Part shown: piece by piece, positions 35,906 to 44,969 of the stretch
Position numbering within the stretch: the first letter of the stretch is position 1
Layout: every line of letters starts with the position of its first letter
Assembly (NCBI RefSeq): GCF_038446955.1
Contig: NZ_CP151803.1
Span: 3,410,001 to 3,474,000 of the forward strand
DNA: 64,000 bases
Direction: 5' to 3'
Source of the DNA: Pedobacter sp. FW305-3-2-15-E-R2A2
Lineage (GTDB): Bacteria > Bacteroidota > Bacteroidia > Sphingobacteriales > Sphingobacteriaceae
The notes under the pieces: model-generated
What the model was told of the DNA's origin: nothing
Seen by the model: only the letters and a program-made list of their open reading frames with translations
The model's database searches: none
Made by a program: the position numbers and the translations under genes

Positions 35906-36960
35906 CAATAATATTTTTACTGTCATTGCCGGTTTTGGGCTATCTAATGTACAAACAAGCAAGAAAAGGTATTGAGACGCCTGTAAAAACGCTGGAGTAT
36001 GTGTTTATACTAGGCTTTACGCTCTCTTTCTTGTTGTTCTGCTGCGGTTTAATGGTCTATTCTGCGGACTATTATACCGCTATTGACATCGTTGATGGCG
36101 GCTATTCTCCTTTCGCATCTAAGCACCTGCTAAGCCTCATTACTTTTTTTGTCCTGGCCGTGTTTGGATTATTGAAGCTCTGGCTGAAAGGGAGAGCAAT
36201 GCCTCCCTTATGGTTTGTACTGATGTTGGTTCTTGTTTTGATCGGGATCCCAATCAGTGCTGCTGTATTTGTTCAAATCTCACACAGTACGGAGTCTTAT
36301 GATGGATGGCTGTTTGGTTTTTTGCCTTTTGCCTATATTTTAACTGCGGTAGCTGTAATTTGTAAATGCGTTGTGGAAGAGCTTGCTGGGGCAAACGACA
36401 AGGTGTACCGCAATAAAGTGCTTAACTATTTAAACCAAAAGATGGCGAAGACGGCCCATCAACCATTCTATGTGTTGATTTTGCTGATTCCGGTTTTTAT
36501 CATTATAGTTGTCTTATTGATCTTATTCGGACAAGAAGCAGATTCGATGAGTAAAGTGTTTACCGAAACCACAACCTGGCGTTTTTCGACAAAAACTCAT
36601 CCACCATTTTTAGACCATCAAGGTCATTATTTATGTACGGTCGCTGTTTGTGGTGATCCGAAAGTGGTAAAACCGCTTCGTTTGGGAATAAGGCATGGTC
36701 ATGAAATTATTGTCAACAGACAGTTGCTCATTGCGAACGCTTTTGAAGAGTTGATCCAGGAAAATCTCCCTGCCGTACACCGGGTAATCAGGGCTTGCTA
36801 TGATAAATACGGCTACCCGTTATCAAAGAAAATCACCAGTCAGAAGGGCTCAAACCTGGTTTATAGATTGATGAAACCTTTGGAGTGCTTTTTCCTGATA
36901 TCTCTGTATTTGTGCAGCACTAAGCCAGAAGATAAAATCGCCAAACAATACGCGACCTAA
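35893..36960 (+). CDS. DUF6688-like membrane protein
   Basis: The 355-residue protein has an N-terminal half with about five or six membrane helices. The soluble C-terminal half contains GHYLCTVAVCGDPKVVKPLR, RHGHEIIVNRQLLIANAFE and a second conserved block (YDKYGYPLSK). This combination resembles DUF6688, a family of unknown function. The start is a GTG at 35893, inside the end of the GNAT gene, so translation is probably coupled. A strong terminator lies downstream. I assign no function. Confidence 0.7.
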   Translation: MEIIAIIFLLSLPVLGYLMYKQARKGIETPVKTLEYVFILGFTLSFLLFCCGLMVYSADYYTAIDIVDGGYSPFASKHLLSLITFFVLAVFGLLKLWLKGRAMPPLWFVLMLVLVLIGIPISAAVFVQISHSTESYDGWLFGFLPFAYILTAVAVICKCVVEELAGANDKVYRNKVLNYLNQKMAKTAHQPFYVLILLIPVFIIIVVLLILFGQEADSMSKVFTETTTWRFSTKTHPPFLDHQGHYLCTVAVCGDPKVVKPLRLGIRHGHEIIVNRQLLIANAFEELIQENLPAVHRVIRACYDKYGYPLSKKITSQKGSNLVYRLMKPLECFFLISLYLCSTKPEDKIAKQYAT

Positions 36961-36999
36961 TAGAGGTTAAAACCAGATTCAAAGATTTTTGATCAACAG

Positions 37000-37030
37000 C
37001 AAAAGGCCCCACAGAAATGCGGGGCTTTTG
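37000..37030. terminator. Bidirectional terminator
   Basis: AAAAG-CCCC pairs with GGGGCTTTT (one bulged G), with A-rich and T-rich sides, between the convergent DUF6688-like and toxin-like genes. It can serve both strands. Confidence 0.8.
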
Positions 37031-37075
37031 TCTGTTCATAAATATATAAACAGGGGAGAGCGGAGGTTAATTATT

Positions 37076-38833
37076 TTAATAAGTATATTCCCAATGGAAG
37101 TTGAGTTGTTCTATAAGGTTGTTGTTGTGTGCACCTGAGATACGTACCAGTTTGGCCTTTAAACCATCTCCGAGGTCTGCTGAAAAGCCCATTTCATTTG
37201 TTTTTCCTGCGCCAATAAACCGTCCCTTTTCTGTAACGAACCAAAGGCCTTCAATATGGTTCTTCATATGCCCGTAAACACTAGTGATATATTCTTCGTC
37301 TTCAAGAACTAAACTTGTACTGTTTCCGGTGAATTTGCCAACGGTTAAATCGGTAGTTTGACCTTTATATCCTATGGTCAGACCAACTAAACTGCCATTT
37401 TCCTGAAATAGTGTTAACCGGCTGATCTTTGAGCCAGTGATGCCTTCGAAGGCTGTTGTACCCTGAAATCCACCAAAAGTACCTACAGACCTTTTCACGA
37501 TCTTCTCTGTGTATTCGCTTTCTTTGGGATCAAAATGTTTCCATAATTTTGCCTGCACCATCAATTCATCGAGCTCAGATTCATATTGTTCAACGATCTG
37601 CTTTCTGCGTTGCAGCACTGCATACTCTGCCCGCTTTTTATGATCTTTGTAGCCAACCTGGGCAGTCTGGGCAAAATCAATATAGACATCAGACCAGCTC
37701 ATTGTCCAGTTGTCAAAGGTATCCTCTACCACAGAAAATTTGACATAATTGTACCTGGTATCACCTATCATATTTTGCACATGGATCACGACCTCTTTCG
37801 GATCCGCTATGTGTGACAATCTGGATTTCATCAGGGATTTTTTGTGTTTTTCCGCGTCTTTCGAAAAAACCCTGATACATTCTTTCAAACTCTCCAAATG
37901 CTTTTCATAGTCGTTCGGCGTAGGCGCATATCCAAAGACATCTTCATACTCTACCAAAAGGTTACGTCGTAAGACCAGCATAATCGTTCCTAAGCCAATC
38001 AGGTAAGGCAATACGGATGGTTTTTTATTTAAGAAATGAGTTTGTCTTCCGGATCCGTAGCTGATTGCGCTGATCAGCTTGCTTCCTTTTTCTGCGGTTT
38101 TTGGGGATAAACCATCAAACTCTTTTGCAATATTTAACAATCCTGCTACATCATCCCTCAAATCGTCTATTATGTGTTTTTCCAGTATTTCGAAAATACG
38201 GGCATCGACATAGGTTTTCATTTGATCCCACAGTTCTGATAAGGTGTTTTTAGAACTCCAGAAAAAACCGATCACTGCACTGATGCCACCACCAACTTTT
38301 GGTATAGCACCTATGACGCCCAGTAAGACGGCGCGCCCCATCTCATTGGTTTCTGCATAAGACATGGGCGATTTTCCTACCGGATCGTCGGTTACCGGCA
38401 CCATTTTAAACAATTGGTTGTCCGTTCCCGAAAATTGATGTTGACTTACATCTGCTTCGTCCGCTTCGCTTGCATTGATGACATCCAGAAATTTGTCGCT
38501 GTGTAATGCCCTGATGCGGTAATAGCCTCCGCCACCAGCGGGATCCAGATGAAAATGATGGTTTGCTTTTCCTGGTTCATAATGCCATTGAATAATTCTT
38601 GCTTTATCTGCCGCGGAGTTATTATCGATGGCCAGATATCGGTCTCTATATGCCGACATGATCCAGTGAAAATTATTCCCTTCATCAAAACTGAACTTTT
38701 GATTTTCATTGTCAATATCCAAAGTCATTTGGATCAATGAACTGCCTATTGCTTCGTTTTTAAAACCAAGCGCTTTGCCACTATGTTTCGCAATTAAAAA
38801 ATAGCGCTGTCCCGATAGGTGTTTAAATGCCAT
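37076..38833 (-). CDS. Predicted ricin-lectin / Cry-like / jacalin-lectin toxin
   Basis: The protein has 585 residues from MAFKHLSGQRYFLIA. Residues 1-130 look like a ricin-B beta-trefoil: FLIAKHSGKALG, YLAIDNNSAADK, IQWHYEPGKA and FLDVINASEADE are repeated sugar-site units with QxW-like ends. Residues about 145-430 are helical. They open with AVLLGVIGAIPKVGGGISAV and IGFFW, very like the start of the pore-forming N-terminal domain of Bacillus Cry endotoxins. Residues about 455-585 resemble a jacalin-type lectin (GTFGGFQGTTAFEG, ISRLTLFQENGSLVGLTIGY, ending LNFHWEYTY). It has no signal peptide, as in Cry proteins. The frame is open for 27 codons upstream (start 38914), but that extension is not convincing. 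A target-binding insecticidal or nematicidal toxin is inferred. Confidence 0.72.
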   Translation of the reverse strand: MAFKHLSGQRYFLIAKHSGKALGFKNEAIGSSLIQMTLDIDNENQKFSFDEGNNFHWIMSAYRDRYLAIDNNSAADKARIIQWHYEPGKANHHFHLDPAGGGGYYRIRALHSDKFLDVINASEADEADVSQHQFSGTDNQLFKMVPVTDDPVGKSPMSYAETNEMGRAVLLGVIGAIPKVGGGISAVIGFFWSSKNTLSELWDQMKTYVDARIFEILEKHIIDDLRDDVAGLLNIAKEFDGLSPKTAEKGSKLISAISYGSGRQTHFLNKKPSVLPYLIGLGTIMLVLRRNLLVEYEDVFGYAPTPNDYEKHLESLKECIRVFSKDAEKHKKSLMKSRLSHIADPKEVVIHVQNMIGDTRYNYVKFSVVEDTFDNWTMSWSDVYIDFAQTAQVGYKDHKKRAEYAVLQRRKQIVEQYESELDELMVQAKLWKHFDPKESEYTEKIVKRSVGTFGGFQGTTAFEGITGSKISRLTLFQENGSLVGLTIGYKGQTTDLTVGKFTGNSTSLVLEDEEYITSVYGHMKNHIEGLWFVTEKGRFIGAGKTNEMGFSADLGDGLKAKLVRISGAHNNNLIEQLNFHWEYTY

Positions 38834-38956
38834 GTATGTATAAGTTTTATGTTGTTTTACTGCTGGCAAAGAAAGCCTATCCCAGATAAAAAACACAAAA
38901 ACCGGTATATACAAAGTGTATACATGGCAAATAAATTCTTATGGTTTTAATTTCTG

Positions 38957-39970
38957 TTACATGGAAATCACAATCTTACCAAAATGCTTGCCCTCTTCTA
39001 GTTTTTTATAGGCAGCCTTCACCCGGTCTATGGTAAATACCTCGTCAATTACCGGATGTAGGTTTGTCAGTTCAATTGCACGGTTTAGCGCGGAAAAACT
39101 TTCAGCACTGCCTACCGCTAAGCCTTGTATCCTTAGAAATGACATGTTGATTTTATGCCGGTGTATATCCAGGGGTAAAGCAGCTCCCGAAATAAAGCCG
39201 GCTGTACCTACAAAACCCATCTCTTTAACCGACAGGAGAGATTGTTCGATGGTTTTAGTTCCGGCGATATCCAGTGTAATGTCCACGCCTTCTCCATTTG
39301 TGAGGGAGAGGACTTGCTGATGCCATTCCGGATTTTGTGTATAATTAATGACCTCATCAGCTCCGATTGCTCTGAGTTTTTTCGCTTTTTCGTCGCTGCT
39401 CGTTGTGGCAATGACTCTTGCACCTGCGGCTTTTGCAATCTGCAGGGCAAACAGGGAAACACCTCCGGTGCCTTGTGTCAGCACAGTTTGCCCCAATTGT
39501 AAATTTGCCTGGTTGATTAATCCATGCCATGCGGTTAAAGCCGCAATTGGCAGTGTTGCAGTCTCTTCAAAACTGAGGTTATCCGGCGCCTTTACCAATC
39601 CGTATTCGGGAATACATACATATTCGGCCATGACTCCTGGAGTTTGCCAGGCTACGCGAATAGAATTGCTTTCTTTATCAATGTTTCCTTTTGTCCATTT
39701 TTGTACGTACTGGATGGCAACCCGGTCGCCGGTTTTCCACCTGGTTACATTTTTTCCGACCGATGCTACAATCCCGCTGCCATCTGAAGCTGGTATATAG
39801 GGAAAGTTCATCGCATTGGAAAAGCTTCCCTGGGCGATAATGTTGTCCAGATAATTTAAGGATACCGCTTTTATTCTTACTAAAACTTCGTTGTCCGAAG
39901 GGCGGGGAGATTCCACTTCATTTACGATCAAATTTTCAATTCCAAATTGGGTTAACTGTACTGCTTTCAT
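38957..39970 (-). CDS. Zinc-independent alcohol dehydrogenase / quinone oxidoreductase (MDR)
   Basis: The 337-residue medium-chain dehydrogenase/reductase is probably NADP(H)-dependent. The GroES-like N-terminal domain shows VRIKAVSLNYLDNIIAQG and GSGIVASVGKNV. The Rossmann domain carries QGTGGVSLFALQIAKAAGA, then VIATTSSDEKAKKLRAIGAD. Cysteine ligands for a structural zinc are missing. The end (LEEGKHFGKIVISM) is typical. It lies 37 bp after the carboxymuconolactone-decarboxylase-like gene on the same strand, and both are divergent from an AraC regulator, so the three may form a redox-stress unit. The substrate is unknown. Confidence 0.9.
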   Translation of the reverse strand: MKAVQLTQFGIENLIVNEVESPRPSDNEVLVRIKAVSLNYLDNIIAQGSFSNAMNFPYIPASDGSGIVASVGKNVTRWKTGDRVAIQYVQKWTKGNIDKESNSIRVAWQTPGVMAEYVCIPEYGLVKAPDNLSFEETATLPIAALTAWHGLINQANLQLGQTVLTQGTGGVSLFALQIAKAAGARVIATTSSDEKAKKLRAIGADEVINYTQNPEWHQQVLSLTNGEGVDITLDIAGTKTIEQSLLSVKEMGFVGTAGFISGAALPLDIHRHKINMSFLRIQGLAVGSAESFSALNRAIELTNLHPVIDEVFTIDRVKAAYKKLEEGKHFGKIVISM

Positions 39971-40007
39971 GTTGTTTATTTTATATTCGTTCTTTTACCG
40001 GTAAAAA

Positions 40008-40424
40008 TTAATGGATATCGCCGAGTGTAATCCGTAGGCGATTTAAGGCGTTCATCAGGGAAATACTGGCCGTGAGGTCTACCAGTTCTTTTTCGCTGAA
40101 ATTGGTTTGCAGTTGTGTTTTTAGCTCCTCAAAATTACCTTCCATTCTGGTGATTGCTGCTGCCCATCGTAGTACCAACTTTTCTTTGTGGTCAAATGCA
40201 TTGGTATATTTCCAGCCGGGTATCTTGTCGATAACGCTTTGTTCCATACCGAGTTCACGCAACTCATTGGAATGAAAACTGCAACAGTAAGCACAGCCAT
40301 TCATTTGCGAGACATAGAGTTCGGCCAAAACAATCAGACGGATGTCTATTTCAGATTTCCTGATCTGTTGATGAGATTTGTATAAATGGCTTATGGTTTC
40401 TTTTGAGATTTCCTGATAGTTCAT
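40008..40424 (-). CDS. Carboxymuconolactone decarboxylase / AhpD-like protein
   Basis: The 138-residue protein has the AhpD-type redox motif MNGCAYCCSFHSNEL (CxxC followed by His). The flanking Glu and Arg positions are seen in peroxidase-like members. The family includes alkylhydroperoxidases and decarboxylases; the CxxC points to the former. It is transcribed with the downstream MDR gene and away from the AraC gene at 40561. A TACTTTTG box lies 31 bp upstream. Confidence 0.87.
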   Translation of the reverse strand: MNYQEISKETISHLYKSHQQIRKSEIDIRLIVLAELYVSQMNGCAYCCSFHSNELRELGMEQSVIDKIPGWKYTNAFDHKEKLVLRWAAAITRMEGNFEELKTQLQTNFSEKELVDLTASISLMNALNRLRITLGDIH

Positions 40425-40455
40425 AATTGAAGATATTTTATCTGTTTTTGCAATC

Positions 40456-40463
40456 CAAAAGTA
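40456..40463 (-). promoter_or_regulatory. Candidate -7 box for the AhpD-like/MDR operon
   Basis: The minus strand reads TACTTTTG, matching TAnnTTTG, 31 bp ahead of the ATG. The -33 element is unclear. Confidence 0.35.
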
Positions 40464-40560
40464 GGTAGGAAGGACCTCGGAGAATGGTAAATACTGGCGA
40501 AAGAACAGTAATATTCCTGGATTCTGGTTTAATGCCTCTGGGAATAGTTAAGTTTGTAGG

Positions 40561-41397
40561 ATGGATTTTTTACATGATAGTTTTGCGATTGAAATTGCTG
40601 GCTACGCCGAATGGCAGGAGCGAAGCAGGACCAATAACTTTTTTGAACTGGTTTATGTACTGGAAGGAACTGGTCTGCAAAGTGTAAACAACATTAAGCT
40701 TCCTTTCCGGGAAAATGACATCCATCTGCTGCCTGCGGCAAAATGTTATAAATATATTATAGAAGAAGCGAGTCGTTTTCTGTTTGTACGTTTCACCAGC
40801 AGCTATTTTATTCCATTGTCAAACGATCAGGTCGACTATAGTTCCTGGTTTAGCCGTTTGAATTTTATCCTGGCAAATCACAACCATCACCCCGGCGAAC
40901 TGATCAAAGATTTGGGTGATAAAGAACAGGTAAAGCGATTGCTGGATGCAGTGCTTTATGAATATGAACGAAAGGAAATTTGCTCCGCCTTCATCATCAG
41001 AACGACTTTAGTCTCCATTTTGGGAATTCTATCCAGGAATGCTCAAAAGAGTATTTTAAAAGGAAGAATAATTAATGATTCCAAATTTGCAGATCTTTTA
41101 AACTTTATCAGTTTTCATATCATCAATAAAGAAATGATCACCGTGGAATACCTGTCTGAACGTTTCGGCATTTCAGAAACTTATTTTAGCGAATATTTTA
41201 AGAGAAATGCAGGAGAGCGCTTTCAGGATTACGTACTTAAATCCAGGCTAAGAATCGCAGAATCCCGCGTGATTTATACGGCTACCCCGATTAAAGAAAT
41301 TGCCTGGGAACTAGGCTTTACAGACAGCAGTCACCTCAACAGAATGATGAAACGGCATTATGGAAAAGGAATGTTACAGATCAGAAAGGGCGTTTAG
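40561..41397 (+). CDS. AraC-family regulator (cupin type)
   Basis: The 278-residue protein has an N-terminal cupin-like sensor domain (NNFFELVYVLEGTGLQSVNN, ENDIHLLPAAKCYKY). The C-terminal AraC domain covers about residues 175-278 (YLSERFGISETYFSEYFKRN, KEIAWELGFTDSSHLNRMMK). It is divergent from the AhpD-like/MDR pair with 136 bp between starts and is the obvious candidate regulator for it. A TAAGTTTG sequence lies only 4 bp before the ATG, so the real start could be further downstream. Confidence 0.9.
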   Translation: MDFLHDSFAIEIAGYAEWQERSRTNNFFELVYVLEGTGLQSVNNIKLPFRENDIHLLPAAKCYKYIIEEASRFLFVRFTSSYFIPLSNDQVDYSSWFSRLNFILANHNHHPGELIKDLGDKEQVKRLLDAVLYEYERKEICSAFIIRTTLVSILGILSRNAQKSILKGRIINDSKFADLLNFISFHIINKEMITVEYLSERFGISETYFSEYFKRNAGERFQDYVLKSRLRIAESRVIYTATPIKEIAWELGFTDSSHLNRMMKRHYGKGMLQIRKGV

Positions 41398-41429
41398 CAT
41401 AAGACGCTCTGAGGAATAAGTATTGGGAA

Positions 41430-41465
41430 ATAAGCCCTGTTGATCAATCAGATTACAGGGGCTTT
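41430..41465. terminator. Hairpin terminator between convergent genes
   Basis: AAGCCCTGT and ACAGGGGCTT form a stem (one bulged G) around a 14-nt loop, followed by TTTT on the plus strand. It ends the AraC gene at 41397. Confidence 0.55.
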
Positions 41466-41478
41466 TAGGTTTTTACAA

Positions 41479-41898
41479 TTACTCTTTCGATGGATCCGGG
41501 ATGAAATAATTACGGTCAGGAGGTGCCTCATGAAGCGTGAAAATTTTCTGATAAACAGGATCATACACATCGATGATGGTGTAAGTTCCTGAGGTCATCC
41601 ATTCTCCCTCTATCCAATTCCCATTTTCATCCAGTTTCTTGTAGATCGTTTCAGACTGGATAAAGATGCGGCCCCAGAACAGCCATTTCCCATTAATGTT
41701 GTGGACATAGTATACCCTGACCGGATCCAGCTGGAATATGCGTGCCGAGGGTTTGTCCTTAAAACTGAAGATCTTACCTTCTACATCAGCAAGTGTAACC
41801 GGGTTAATGATATGCTGATCCCGGTCCATTAGGTCCGAAGGAAATCCTTGTTCAGTAGTTAATTGAAGGGTGTCATTTATTTCTACGTAGCTTCCCAT
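41479..41898 (-). CDS. Hypothetical protein of 139 residues
   Basis: This soluble, aromatic-rich protein has no signal peptide. Visible segments are MGSYVEINDTLQLTTEQGFP, RIFQLDPVRVYYVHNINGKW and DVYDPVYQKIFTLHEAPPD. The middle looks like beta-strands with a Tyr/Trp-rich core. I do not recognise a family. It is a single gene between the terminator at 41430 and a 454-bp stretch with no gene. Confidence 0.6.
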   Translation of the reverse strand: MGSYVEINDTLQLTTEQGFPSDLMDRDQHIINPVTLADVEGKIFSFKDKPSARIFQLDPVRVYYVHNINGKWLFWGRIFIQSETIYKKLDENGNWIEGEWMTSGTYTIIDVYDPVYQKIFTLHEAPPDRNYFIPDPSKE

Positions 41899-42352
41899 AA
41901 GATTTGATGGTTTAGGATTAATTAAAGTTGGGAGTCACAGCATAATCCCCACATGAAACTTTGGGTATCATTTGCATCCATTGTTAAGCGTATGATATAA
42001 GTGCTGGAGATGGCATTGACGGAGACGGTTTTATCCCCTGTTTGATCAGTTCTTTTTCTCATTGAGAGCGAGTTTAAAGTGTAGGAAATTACTAAAGTTA
42101 GTGTTCTAGAAATTCATGAGTATGGATTTTTGTGGCTGATAGAGAGTGTGTTATCTGTGACTAATTCAAATGCCAATATGTTTTGTGTTAAGCGCTACTC
42201 TAAGCTAAATATTTTTTCTGACAATAACACCGATCATCTGAATAAATCAAAATATGGTCAAATCAGGCTTGATTTCGTACCGCATTTATGATTTAATTGA
42301 TAACTTGTCGCCGTGTTTTTTCTTTTGCTATTCAAAAGCCAGGTTATAAATC
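41899..42352. other. 454-bp region without a gene
   Basis: I see no ORF, RNA gene or repeat that I can support here. The sequence is AT-rich. It must hold the promoters of the minus-strand hypothetical gene and the plus-strand AraC gene, but no clear TAnnTTTG box stands out. Confidence 0.5.
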
Positions 42353-43369
42353 ATGTATGTAATTGCCGGATTATTCAATATTATTTTAACGCAATTTGAA
42401 AAGTTAGATATCGATTTGCCGAAAATATTTTCTGAGTTTAAAACAGCGCTTAGTGTGCTTGAAGATCCTACTTGTAAAATAGATGCCGGGATCTGTGGAC
42501 GGTATCTGGAACAGGCAGTCTTAGCAACAAAAGACCAAAGGATAGGACTGAAGACCGGATTTCTAATTCCTTTTACGTTAACAGACGCGGTGTTCAACAC
42601 ACCTCATAAAATGCAAACACTTGCTGAGATCGTTGAAAAAAAGGAAGAGACCGGGTACAAAGCAACGGATATCACCAGTTATACCGCCCGCGTAGAGGGC
42701 GATTCCTTTTATTATGAGTTGCTGATCCATCCTGAATTCAATCTCCGTTATCCTCAGGCCGCAAGAGTCTGGGCTGAAATGCAGTATGGTACCGCCATCC
42801 ACTACGCGCATAGTTTCACAGGAAGGTTCCTGCATCCGGTTTTAATCCATTCTCCTTATCCAAAGGAAGGAGCAACAGATCCATTGGAAACGTATCTAAA
42901 TTGTCAGGTAAAGTACAACCAGGATCGTGTGGCCCTGATCTTTCCTAAATCCGTTCTCGAACTGCCAGTTGTTCCTGTTCAGAAGAAGCTATTGCCTTTA
43001 TTTGAGGAGCTGGAAAGGGAGATCAGGGAAAAGCAGTACAACCGACATTTTTCTTATGCCCTGGAAAGACACCTTTTGCATAGCATTTCTAATCCTGGTC
43101 TGGGCTTAAAATCTGCCGCTCTCAGGTTTAATATGAGCGAACGTAATATGCAAAGGCGGTTAAAAACGGAAGGAAGTTCTTATCAGCTGATTCTAAATAA
43201 GCTCAGAATGGAACTCTCCCAAAAGTATCTGAAAGAAAATGTCTCTCTAAATGAAATTGCTTTCCTTTTGGGCTTCGATAGCCAGAGTGCCTTTAACAAG
43301 TTCTTTCAAAAGCAGTTTAATACAACTCCCCGTAAATTTATCGGCATAAATTCAAATCAATTGAAGTGA
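42353..43369 (+). CDS. AraC-family regulator with arabinose-binding-like N-terminus
   Basis: The 338-residue protein has the large N-terminal domain of the OruR/VirF-like AraC group (DAGICGRYLEQAVLATKDQR, HPEFNLRYPQAARVWAEMQY). The C-terminal helix-turn-helix domain spans about residues 235-330 (LGLKSAALRFNMSERNMQRR, LNEIAFLLGFDSQSAFNKFF). Members often control fatty-acid or amino-acid genes. The convergent MaoC-like gene overlaps its 3' end by 13 bp, which suggests a possible functional link. Confidence 0.88.
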   Translation: MYVIAGLFNIILTQFEKLDIDLPKIFSEFKTALSVLEDPTCKIDAGICGRYLEQAVLATKDQRIGLKTGFLIPFTLTDAVFNTPHKMQTLAEIVEKKEETGYKATDITSYTARVEGDSFYYELLIHPEFNLRYPQAARVWAEMQYGTAIHYAHSFTGRFLHPVLIHSPYPKEGATDPLETYLNCQVKYNQDRVALIFPKSVLELPVVPVQKKLLPLFEELEREIREKQYNRHFSYALERHLLHSISNPGLGLKSAALRFNMSERNMQRRLKTEGSSYQLILNKLRMELSQKYLKENVSLNEIAFLLGFDSQSAFNKFFQKQFNTTPRKFIGINSNQLK

Positions 43370-43818
43370 TATAAAAAAATAATCGTCCCTTCAATAGCAT
43401 TTTTTGTATTGCCCTTTATTTCTAATGCAAAATGGATCACTGCTTTAGCCGTCCCTCTCAGGTTAACTAGCGAAACCAGCTTCACCGTCAGTCTGACCTC
43501 TGCGCCAGTCCTAACGGGCTGCTTAAACCTCAATTTTTCAACACCATAATTTACCATCATCCTGATGTTCTTTACCTCAACAATCTCCGCCCACAGAAAT
43601 GGTAACAACGATAAAGTGAGATAGCCATGGGCGATTGTTCCCTGAAAAACACTTTCCTGTGCCGCTTTCTCCGTATCTACATGAATCCATTGATGGTCCA
43701 GGGTCGCATCAGCAAATAGATTGATCTGATTCTGGGTGATTTTCAGGTAGTTTGAGGGCCCGATTTCCTTTCCTACATAGGTTTCAAATTCTTTAAAACT
43801 ATGGATAACTTTCTTCAT
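43357..43818 (-). CDS. MaoC-like hydratase
   Basis: This 153-residue single-hotdog protein is predicted to hydrate enoyl-CoA thioesters. The hydratase motif is visible: ITQNQINLFADATLDHQWIH, with the catalytic Asp and His, followed by GTIAHGYLTLSLLPFLWAE. The family is used in fatty-acid or polyester metabolism. It is a lone gene tail-to-tail with an AraC regulator. Confidence 0.9.
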   Translation of the reverse strand: MKKVIHSFKEFETYVGKEIGPSNYLKITQNQINLFADATLDHQWIHVDTEKAAQESVFQGTIAHGYLTLSLLPFLWAEIVEVKNIRMMVNYGVEKLRFKQPVRTGAEVRLTVKLVSLVNLRGTAKAVIHFALEIKGNTKNAIEGTIIFLYHFN

Positions 43819-43971
43819 AAATTGGTTTTAACCTGAGCATGCATGTTATTTTTTCTCAGGTTCCGAAGATACGGCACCGCTCAAAATAGCTTTTGAAAAA
43901 CAAGCCAGATTTTTGTCCAAAGGCGTCAGTTTTTCCCTGATTTATAATGGTGACCCTTTATATCTCCCCAA

Positions 43972-44868
43972 CTATCTTGCGAATTTTTTTGAGCCTGCAA
44001 CACAAAGAATTACGCCAACAGTAACGCCCAACATCGCAATACTCACGCTTTCATGAAGTAAAATTGCGGCCAGCGCTAATCCAAAAAAAGGCTGTAACAG
44101 TTGTAATTGCCCTACCGCTGCAATACCTCCCTGAGCCAGGCCACGATACCAGAACACAAAGCCAATCAGCATACTGAACACGGAAACATATGCCAGACCA
44201 ATCCAGGCCGCCGGGCCAACTGCTGCGAATGATGCCGGACGTTGTAAATACATCATAGGTGCTGTAAAAGGCAAAGAAAGCACTAATGCCCAGGAAATTA
44301 CCTGCCATCCTCCCAGCGTTTTTGAAAGCTTTGCGCCTTCGGCATAGCCAAGTCCACATAAAATAACCGCGAGCAGCATCAGCAGATCACCAATAGGTGA
44401 TGCTTTAAGACCCTGAGCAACCGCAAATCCAATCACGAGCAGGCTCCCTGCGATGGAGCATAGCCAGAATGCAGGGCGAGGACGTTCAGCCCCACGCATT
44501 ACAGCGAATATTGCAGTAGTAAGTGGCAACATTCCAAGGAATACAACAGAATGTGCGGAAGTGACATATTGCAAGGCCATAGCGCTCAATAAGGGGAAAC
44601 CTATGACCACGCCGAGGGAGACAATGGCTAAGGAAGCAATCTGTTTCCGCGCAGGTCGTTTTTCTTTAAAAAGGAGCAGTACACAAAGTGCAAGCAATCC
44701 GGCGATGGTTGCCCGGGAAACCGTTACAAATACCGGATCAAAATCCAGCACAGCTGCCCTTGTTGCAGGTAAGGATCCACTGAAGATCAGTACGCCGATG
44801 AACCCGTTTTTCCAACCCTTGCTGCTATTTTCTTTTGATGTATCGGAAAATGATTGATGATTACTCAT
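43972..44868 (-). CDS. EamA/DMT family transporter
   Basis: The 298-residue protein has ten predicted helices in two EamA repeats: repeat 1 around FIGVLIFSGSLPATRAAVLD and repeat 2 around GDLLMLLAVILCGLGYAEGA. Such exporters often move amino acids or metabolites. It is divergent from a MocR-type regulator at 44970, with inverted GTGGTAAATA half-sites between the two genes. This layout is typical for an exporter controlled by its neighbour. The substrate is unknown, although MocR partners frequently act on amino acids or B6-linked compounds. Confidence 0.9.
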   Translation of the reverse strand: MSNHQSFSDTSKENSSKGWKNGFIGVLIFSGSLPATRAAVLDFDPVFVTVSRATIAGLLALCVLLLFKEKRPARKQIASLAIVSLGVVIGFPLLSAMALQYVTSAHSVVFLGMLPLTTAIFAVMRGAERPRPAFWLCSIAGSLLVIGFAVAQGLKASPIGDLLMLLAVILCGLGYAEGAKLSKTLGGWQVISWALVLSLPFTAPMMYLQRPASFAAVGPAAWIGLAYVSVFSMLIGFVFWYRGLAQGGIAAVGQLQLLQPFFGLALAAILLHESVSIAMLGVTVGVILCVAGSKKFAR

Positions 44869-44913
44869 GATGTTAAGCTTAATTATTATTTAGGCGAAAG
44901 TAGGAGAGGAATA

Positions 44914-44969
44914 GTGGTAAATACAGTCTCAGTTTTGCGTATTTCGATGGACACAGTTATATTTACCAC
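44914..44969. promoter_or_regulatory. Inverted repeat between EamA and MocR genes
   Basis: GTGGTAAATA (44914-44923) and TATTTACCAC (44960-44969) are perfect 10-bp inverted copies with centres 46 bp apart. The right copy ends directly at the MocR ATG. This fits an operator for the MocR regulator controlling both genes. Confidence 0.55.

Noticed and set aside
38834..38914. 27-codon N-terminal extension of the toxin-like protein
   Set aside because: It has no clear signal-peptide structure and precedes a better start at MAFKHLSG where the lectin domain begins.
40549..40556. TAAGTTTG as a -7 promoter box of the AraC gene at 40561
   Set aside because: It would put the transcription start at or after the ATG; a leaderless transcript or a later start is possible but not supported.
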